Shown here: piece after piece, positions 57,901-64,000 of the stretch | Numbering within the stretch: the first letter of the stretch is position 1 | How the letters are laid out: each line of letters opens with the position of its first letter | DNA from: Siphonodentalium dalli | Taxonomy: Eukaryota > Mollusca > Scaphopoda > Gadilida > Siphonodentaliidae | Assembly (NCBI GenBank): GCA_032622095.1 | Contig: CP136066.1 | Location: 190,022,816 to 190,086,815, forward strand | Length of the DNA: 64,000 nt | Reading direction: 5' to 3' | Made by a program: the position numbers and the translations under genes | Notes under the pieces: model-generated | Databases searched by the model: none | What the model was told of the DNA's origin: nothing | The model's input: the letters and a program-made list of their open reading frames with translations, nothing else

Positions 57901-60900
57901 ATCTAAATGGTGTGTGTGTAATATATACAATCTACAATGGTGTGTGTGTAATATATACAATCTACAATGGTGTGTGTGTAATATATATAATCTACAATGG
58001 TGTGTGTGTAATATATATAATCTAAATGGTGTGTGTGTAATATATACAATCTACAATGGTGTGTGTGTAATATATACAATCTACAATGGTGTGTGTAATA
58101 TATACAATCTACAATGGTGTGTGTGTAATATATACAATCTACAATGGTGTGTGTGTAATATATATAATCTAAATGGTGTGTGTGTAATATATACAATCTA
58201 CAATGGTGTGTGTGTAATATATACAATCTACAATGGTGTGTGTGTAATATATATAATCTAAATGGTGTGTGTGTAATATATACAATCTACAATGGTGTGT
58301 GTATAATATATAATCTACAATGGTGTGTGTGTAATATATATAATCTAAATGGTGTGTGTGTAATATATATAATCTACAATGGTGTGTGTATAATATATAT
58401 AATCTACAATGGTGTGTGTGTAATATATATAATCTACAATGGTGTGTGTATAATATATATAATCTACAATGGTGTGTGTGTAATATATACAATCTACAAT
58501 GGTGTGTGTGTAATATATACAACCTACAATGGTGTGTGTGTAATATATATAATCTACAATGGTGTGTGTATAATATATATAATCTACAATGGTGTGTGTG
58601 TAATATATATAATCTACAATGGTGTGTGTATAATATATATAATCTACAATGGTGTGTGTGTAATATATACAATCTACAATGGTGTGTGTGTAATATATAC
58701 AACTTACAATGGTGTGTGTGTAATATATACAACTTACAATGGTGTGTGTAATATATACAATCTACAATGGTGTGTGTGTGTGTATATAATATATACAATC
58801 TACAATGGCGTGTGTGTAATATATACAATCTACAATGGTGTGTGTAATATATACAATATACAATGGTGTGTGTAATATATACAATGGTGTGTGTAATATA
58901 TACAATATATCGATATATAAAAGCCAAGTGTCTCTGTGTCTGTTTCTAGCTCTGTCACGCTTTTAACGCGATTTAAAAATATATGACCCTGATGTCAGAT
59001 TACGCCACATCATAGAATTATACACGAAATATTTCAGGCTAATCCCTCTCTTTCGAAACCATTCGTCAGAAGACACAACTAATAATTTCATAGATTTCCT
59101 CACACGTCCATATTAGTAGCGTGTATACATTCATGTATATTGCTTATTCAATATGACGACATAGGGATCAATCTGTGATGGCACTAGAATTAGATCATGC
59201 CACGAATGTCGACTCCACCTACACCCGTATATATCATATTCCACCATTACATAACATGTTTGCCATTCTGACAGGGAACATTATAACATTGAACAAAAAA
59301 TAAGGCAGAGAATGATATATTTCTTTGTTAATATTTTTCCTCAGTATGGGGTTGTTCCAGCGCGATATGCATGAGATTTTTGAGCCGACATCTCAATAAA
59401 CATTGAATTCATCACCATGGAGAAATTCCATGATTGTAAGCGATGAAAAGCAAAATCGCTCATAAAGTCACTTAAATTGTGTGCAACTTTGAGTTAGGAC
59501 TTTCACCTTCAGTTGACTACATTATTAAGGAACAGGTGTTAAATAAGAAATATATTACTTGGCACTTGCACTGCTTTTTCAATGTTATTAACTTCCCTAC
59601 CACAACATCAAAAAGTTCCCAGGTTTTTTACTGGTGGAATATTATCTCTATGGGCGCAGCTGGAGCAAAGCTTCATGGCATGATCTAGAACCAGAACCTA
59701 CAGTTTATCCGTTGTAATTTTAGAATTGGAAGATTTACCTCCACTCGAACTCAGTCGCCCTGAAGAGAAACTGAAGCATGAATTACAGGAATACCTTAAA
59801 GATGTGAGTCGACAACGTCTGCGGGCGATCCAAATGAGCATGCGTCACCATAGCAACGTGGAAAGCAAAATATCACAGAAGGATCTTCACCAAGCAATCC
59901 AGGTATGGGCATGCATGTGTGTTAAATTAGTGTGACAGCGAATATGACGTTTACGAGTTGACTAAGGTTACGAAATGACTTAAATTGAGCACGAGTTGAC
60001 TTTTTTTGGTGTAAACATATTTTTTTTCTAAATGATGCACATGATTTAACAAAATTGTATAATATAATATAAAGACAATTATATTAGAGAATGAGATTTG
60101 CCAGAAAGCATTACGCTTCTATTAGCCATATATCCCCATCTTTGGCATACACATGTGGTGTCTTTATTGATTATTCATAATGTTCTTTTCCCAGATAGGT
60201 GTTGGTTTCATGTTCAAATTTTTTATCTTATTACGCGTGCCGCGTGTATACTAATGTACAAATTCTTGTTTCGTCTGGGCGCTGGAGTTTACGCTGGGGG
60301 TTTTATTTATAGAAAAATGGGAATTTTTGGGACGGATTTAAAAGTCGAACTGCGCGACCAGGAGGCCGAGTCCGGTAAAAGGAGTAGTTGGGAATTTCAA
60401 TTTCGTTTATTGTCCTTTACATTATTATATCAATAATGTTGATTTTTGGTTTGTGACAAGCTATTTCAATTACAAATAAAAGAAATGAAAAAGATAATTT
60501 GTAAGTCTTATATTTCAACTTTTATAGACATTTTTCGTTCTGCAGCCCACTGGGCAGTCTGAGTAAACTCATACCTAAATATTCATTACAACATTGAATA
60601 TAAGGTCTGACGGATAACATCGCTATCTCATTTCCAAGTCCTCGGGATTCCGTAATCTGATTGATTGCGTAAATTATTTTCCGTCCAATGAAACCGTATG
60701 GGTTAATAAACAAGTGTTAGTGGGCGGAGACTCCCATAATGTCACCTCTAAATATAGTAACAGAGCGGAATTTCTCCGATCGAAAGCGATGCTTGCAAAT
60801 ACAACAGAGACAGAAACAATGGCTTCGAAATTATATATTCGGTACGATTCGGGTTAATTTGAAGGATGTGCTAGACCTGATAGATAGGCCTGCGCATGGT

Positions 60901-61925
60901 ACCAACTTGGCCTCCCATAAATATAAATAGAACTCACTCATGTCCGTGTATTTTATTTACTTTATTGTACCATGGTTTGCAAATCAAATTATTTGTCGTA
61001 AAAAAGTCATCTGAAAGTTAACACCGAGGAAATGACTTAATTTTATGCTTTTAAATAGTTCTAAAGCATCATTTTTGATGACGACCTTATTTTTTGCTCT
61101 CGGATGTAGCTTTCCGGTTGATGCAGCGAGTTCATCTCCCGAAAAAGAATAGTCGCACACACGACAAATAATATCTGCTGTAATTCTATGTCGCGACACA
61201 GGCCTTGTTATTGCGAAGCACAGCAAATAACACGTGGGGACACCTGTCAATCATCGATGTATTTTTTTAAATCCGTGACGTCATTTTGGGGAAGCTTTTC
61301 GCTGAATAGAAATGGTTTTGGCGACATAAGCTCCAGACTCTATATTTCAAACATAGAGTCGACGTTCACCCAGACTGCCCACTGGGGGTTGTGGTCGGAG
61401 ACGGTCGAGTCGGCCGCCGGTTCGTTAATTAGGTGCTGGTTGTTATTGTTATTTTAACGGAATTCTGAGTTGGTCATTCGCGAAACCAATATATTTTATA
61501 TTCTATAATTACAAACATGATGGGTATATAATATATGATCTTGAGCGCGTAACAATTTCTGACATTGGTTTTCTTGTTATCATTGTCAGCCATCTGGGGC
61601 ATAGACCTTCAAACGGTAACATATAATGATAAGTCACTGTTGCACAGTCAATGCATCAGCTGAAAAGTACGTTTCAGGGAAAATAAGCAGACGACAGATA
61701 ATACAAGAACAGAAAGAGTACTATTTATTACAGGGAAATGTGGAATAACTACTCGCCAATGTGTATTTGGCATAGAAAGGGTTAAATGATGTTTTGTTTT
61801 TCAGGAGAACAATGTTAAAATATCATCCCGTGTCTTCCAACAACTTGTGGAAATATTAGAAGAACCGACCGGATTGGACCCGGACCGCGTGTATCAATGT
61901 CTCGTCGATGCCCACGCAGGCACTG
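54842..61925 (+). CDS. Unrecognised host gene, three internal exons
   Basis: join(54842..54914, 59724..59902, 61805..61925). Codon phases fit across both introns, and each exon is bounded by AG and GT. The 124-residue stretch starts with a basic segment (VVVRRKLKPKKKARDSS) that could be a nuclear signal. A charged helix follows (LSRPEEKLKHELQEYL), then ISQKDLHQAIQENNVKISS, FQQLVEILEEP and LDPDRVYQCLVDAHAG. The last part has the rhythm of paired EF-hand-like helices without clear calcium loops. I do not recognise the protein. ATGGAAAAG at 38,841 or 40,269 would be in phase as a first exon, but this is speculative. The first intron shown is dominated by a 4-kb minisatellite. The downstream exon lies outside the window, or the frame reads through to 62,027. 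Confidence 0.6.
54909..58905 (+). repeat. 28/30-bp minisatellite, about 135 units, starting on the splice donor
   Basis: The unit is ACAATGGTGTGTGTGTAATA followed by TATACAATCT, in 30-nt and 28-nt forms differing by one GT. The first unit is the exon A end itself. A higher-order period of 148 bp (four 30-nt units plus one 28-nt) is visible at 56,016, 56,164 and 56,312. Longer blocks also recur (55,154; 55,736; 56,646). The unit contains no AG on the sense strand. Long frames on both strands are by-products. Confidence 0.95.
58906..59723. other. Intronic DNA, unassigned
   Basis: AAAGCCAAGTGTCTCTGTGT at 58,919 looks like a retroelement fragment. Nothing else was recognised before the exon at 59,724. 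Confidence 0.4.
59724..59902 (+). CDS. Exon B of the unrecognised gene
   Basis: A 179-nt exon between GTTGTAATTTTAG and GTATGGGCAT. It encodes LEDLPPLELSRPEEKLKHEL through SKISQKDLHQAIQ. The first two bases complete a codon from exon A, and the exon ends in phase 0, matching exon C. Confidence 0.7.
60245..60510 (+). repeat. Dispersed retroelement-like repeat
   Basis: It aligns with about 47,820-48,040 (CGCTGG, TTTTATTTATAGA, GGTAAAAGGAGTAGTTGG, AATTACAAATAAAAGAAATG). It lies in the intron between exons B and C. Confidence 0.6.
60984..61250 (-). CDS. Short open frame with CxxC motif, doubtful
   Basis: A - strand frame of 88 residues includes ADIICRVCDYSFSGDELAAS then KLHPRAKNKVVIKNDALELF. 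The composition is protein-like and CRVC could start a zinc-binding motif. A GAATTACAG border near 61,175 could be an acceptor just before it. It lies in an intron of the + strand gene. No family was recognised; it may be a transposon protein remnant. Confidence 0.2.
   Translation of the reverse strand: MTGVPTCYLLCFAITRPVSRHRITADIICRVCDYSFSGDELAASTGKLHPRAKNKVVIKNDALELFKSIKLSHFLGVNFQMTFLRQII
61365..61590 (+). repeat. Dispersed repeat shared with the 48-51 kb duplication
   Basis: GCCGGTTCGTTAATTAGGTG matches 48,096-48,118. TTTTAACGGAATTCTGAG and ATATGATCTTGAG-type words match 49,492-49,585. It is probably part of the same retroelement. Confidence 0.6.
61805..61925 (+). CDS. Exon C of the unrecognised gene
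   Basis: A 121-nt exon after GTTTTTCAG, ending GGCACTG before GTATGTATGT. It encodes ENNVKISSRVFQQLVEILEE through VYQCLVDAHAGT. The frame stays open past the donor for 34 more codons to a TGA at 62,027-62,029. An unspliced terminal version is therefore possible, but that part looks like LINE 3' sequence. Confidence 0.7.
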
Positions 61926-61989
61926 GTATGTATGTGTCAATCATACAAGAAATTGTACAAGAAATCTTGACCGCCTATCGTAACATCTA

Positions 61990-62137
61990 TTCATCTTTAA
62001 GGGAGTGGCAGTATGGCAGCCTAGCCTGACTATGCCACCCCCTCGAATATACAATACAATATTTGTAAAATATATCAAGCATTAATATGTGTATATTGAA
62101 ATAAAATATCCTATCCTATCCTATCACAAGAGGGGAT
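61990..62137 (+). mobile_element. LINE or SINE 3' end with (TATCC)n tail
   Basis: A stem is formed by GGGAGTGGCAGTA and TATGCCACCCCC. After 65 bases AATAAAATATCCTATCCTAT marks a polyadenylation-like signal and a pentamer tail. This organisation is typical of non-LTR retrotransposon 3' ends. Confidence 0.6.
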
Positions 62138-62159
62138 GATCACATGTCCCCTATTCATG

Positions 62160-62480
62160 CAGGGTTGATTGATTGGAGTTTAATGAATGTCGCTTTCAGC
62201 AACTCAGGCCATATCCCGACGTTGCCAGTTTTAGGTGGAGGACATCCATTAGACATCAATTACGGCTAATCTAACAGTGATTTCAGTGACTGATAAACTC
62301 GTCGACCATGTGCGGCAAACCACCGGCCATCGGAGAGTAACTAGCAACTCCACCAGATAACGATTTCGAGTTAAACAGTCCACAGTGGAAACATGTGGAG
62401 TTGAACCCTCATCGCCAGCGCTGGAGGGAGAGACGGCTTGGGGTTAAACCCAAACCCTAACTGACTGAGCCCTCTATTCA
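62160..62480 (-). mobile_element. tRNA-headed SINE S4
   Basis: On the - strand, GGGCTCAGTCAGTTAGGGTT (62,453-62,472) is a near-consensus box A and GGGTTCAACTCC (62,397-62,408) a near-consensus box B, with a 45-base gap. About 240 bases of body follow, ending in AAACTCCAATCAATCAACC. Fragments of the same body occur at 50,486-50,560 and in the 64-bp tandem at 51,793. Confidence 0.75.
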
Positions 62481-62745
62481 GGATTAACATAACACGTTAC
62501 CAACATAAAGTTGACAAAAGAGCATACGATGCACTCATCGTTGACCGACTATGTTATCATCGTAATAACGGTCAAATGGTTGACGAAATCAGTTAAATTT
62601 TCAACTGTCCAAAATTAGCGACAGAACTAAAGTTGCAAGATGCACACCCCATTTTGGAATTGCTCAAATACCACACAATTTGATAATCTAGAAAGCCATC
62701 ATAGCCAGGAGACTGTAAATATTTTGGTCCCATGCATGGGTATAG
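62481..62745. other. Unassigned DNA
   Basis: No exon or repeat partner was recognised. Confidence 0.35.
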
Positions 62746-62749
62746 TGTG

Positions 62750-63050
62750 TTACGTTGCCGTGTCATCGCTGTACTGTTAAACAAATTCCGTTATCATACG
62801 GTACAATGTTCCGGAACATTTCTGCCGGCACTATGTACCGTAAGGGTTATATACGGAACATTGTACCATTGTATTCAGGCCATATGTTCCGCACGGCTAT
62901 GGAACAATGTTCCATATTCATACGGGACATAGAACCGTAACAAAACTGGTAAATGTTCCTCAACTTTACGGGACTAAGTGCCGGCAGCAATTTTCCGGAA
63001 CTTTGAACATTATGAGAACGCAATGTTTCTAACAGTGCGACCAAATTCAG
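62750..63050. mobile_element. About 300-bp palindromic element
   Basis: GTTCCGGAACATTTCTGCCG (62,808) mirrors CGGCAGCAATTTTCCGGAAC (62,982-63,001). Outer blocks (CGCTGTACTGTTA against TAACAGTGCG) also pair. Several GGAACATTGT words add internal repeats. It is a MITE-like element ending just before the LINE. Confidence 0.7.
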
Positions 63051-63087
63051 GGGCTGCTCTGTCATCGATAGGGTAGTTAATAGGTAG

Positions 63088-64000
63088 TTAATAGTACGAA
63101 GGGTAGTTAATAGGAAGAAAACTCCGCGTAAAAGAAAATGGTTTGACGGACAATGTAGGGAATTTAAGCGCGATCTCGGAAAAATCATAAACGATATGAG
63201 GAATAACCCATTTGACCCAAACCTAAGAACGCGATACCATGTGAAACGAAAAGCGTACAAAAAGGCGCTGAATGCTAAACGACGAGCATTCTACGCAGAT
63301 ATATATTGTAAACTAGATACTTTAGAAACAACCAACCCAAAACAATATTGGGAAATCATAAAACAAATGCGGCAGAGACCGGTCTCACAAAATGAACTTG
63401 ATGCTGATCGATCAGTTGATTTTTTCACTGAGCTTTATGGTCCGAAACCTGATAATCCAGATTGTGGATTATCTTCGGACACATATCAAACTTGTAATCA
63501 AGCTATCAATAATGATGATATCACGACAGAGGAAGTTCTTGGCGCTACAAGAGAACTAAAAAACGGAAAGGCGATTGGACCCGACCAAATTTCGAACGAA
63601 TTGCTGAAGTCACTCGTTCCATTGATAATTGATGAAATTGTAAAATTGTTTAACTTAATTCTGGAGACAGGACATTATCCGAGTGATTGGAGCGAATCTA
63701 CCCTCACTTTAATTCACAAAAAAGGAGACAAAAGTGATCCCAATAACTACAGGGCAATAGCAGTATCATCGGCGGTCGGTAAATTGTTTAACAAAATAAT
63801 TAATCGTCGGTTAATCGATTTCTTACATGTAAACAATATTATCAGCGAAAACCAATTTGGTTTTTCGAAAGGGAAGAGCACCATTGATGGAGCATTTGTT
63901 CTGCACGCGGCAATTCAAAAATACAAACGATTGGGAAAGCCCCTATATGCTGCATTCATAGATTTCAGAAAAGCGTTCGATACAGTAAACAGACAATTAC
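63088..64000 (+). CDS. Non-LTR retrotransposon reverse transcriptase, open at the window edge
   Basis: An uninterrupted frame of 304 codons begins after a TAG at 63,085 and runs off the window. It reads KRKWFDGQCREFKRDL (the linker before RT), KNGKAIGPDQISNELLK, GHYPSDWSES, KKGDKSDPNNYRAIAVSS, ISENQFGFSKGKSTIDGAF and AAFIDFRKAFDTVN (RT blocks up to the first catalytic Asp). The YxDD block would lie downstream. No endonuclease domain precedes it, so the copy is probably 5'-truncated near 63,110. The lack of stops implies a young insertion. The clade is not certain. Confidence 0.9.

Noticed and set aside
54912-58927. Many long frames reading CNIYNLQWCV or THHCRLYILH repeats, up to 252 residues
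   Set aside because: They are translations of the 28/30-bp minisatellite. Open frames occur in several phases and on both strands, with no independent start or domain.

Overview
This is animal nuclear DNA, AT-rich and packed with transposon remnants. Two host genes are visible as short exons with GT-AG borders. The style of the repeats (many palindromic MITEs, tRNA-headed SINEs, LINE 3' ends with short tandem tails, long minisatellites) and the divergent BABAM2 sequence suggest a marine invertebrate. A mollusc or another lophotrochozoan is my best guess, not a proof. I see no bacterial genes, operons or CRISPR arrays, and most long open frames here are by-products of repeats.

Layout. 1-4,438: the last three coding exons of BABAM2 (BRE/BRCC45) on the + strand, with introns full of palindromic MITEs. 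4,439-20,000: repeat-only DNA with TTAA-flanked MITEs, a TA-flanked MITE carrying a nested insertion, a 719-bp triplication, a 904-bp TIR element and an inverted pair of 490-bp elements. 20,100-25,110: a degenerate array of about 0.7-kb units split by a 1,046-bp insertion. 25,700-33,260: SINEs, palindromic elements and a possible terminal exon on the - strand. 33,268-38,350: a 5.1-kb foldback structure whose inverted arms enclose a 42-bp minisatellite. 38,640-40,280: two related copies of a first-exon-like segment ending in ATGGAAAAG before a splice donor. 40,300-51,800: more repeats, a decayed LINE reverse transcriptase and a segmental duplication carrying a second LINE family. 52,098-54,030: an 87-bp minisatellite. 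54,842-61,925: three phase-compatible exons of an unrecognised host gene, whose first visible intron opens with a 4-kb minisatellite that copies the 5' splice site. 61,990-64,000: a LINE 3' end, a SINE, a palindromic element, and a LINE reverse transcriptase frame still open at the window edge.

How things relate. BABAM2 would act in the BRCA1-A and BRISC deubiquitinase complexes. The second gene has no assigned role. The rest records transposition: two paralogous empty sites show directly that one MITE family inserts at TTAA, and a 69-bp hairpin module is shared by MITE families with unrelated ends. Repeat borders were read by eye and may be off by several bases, except where a target duplication fixes them.
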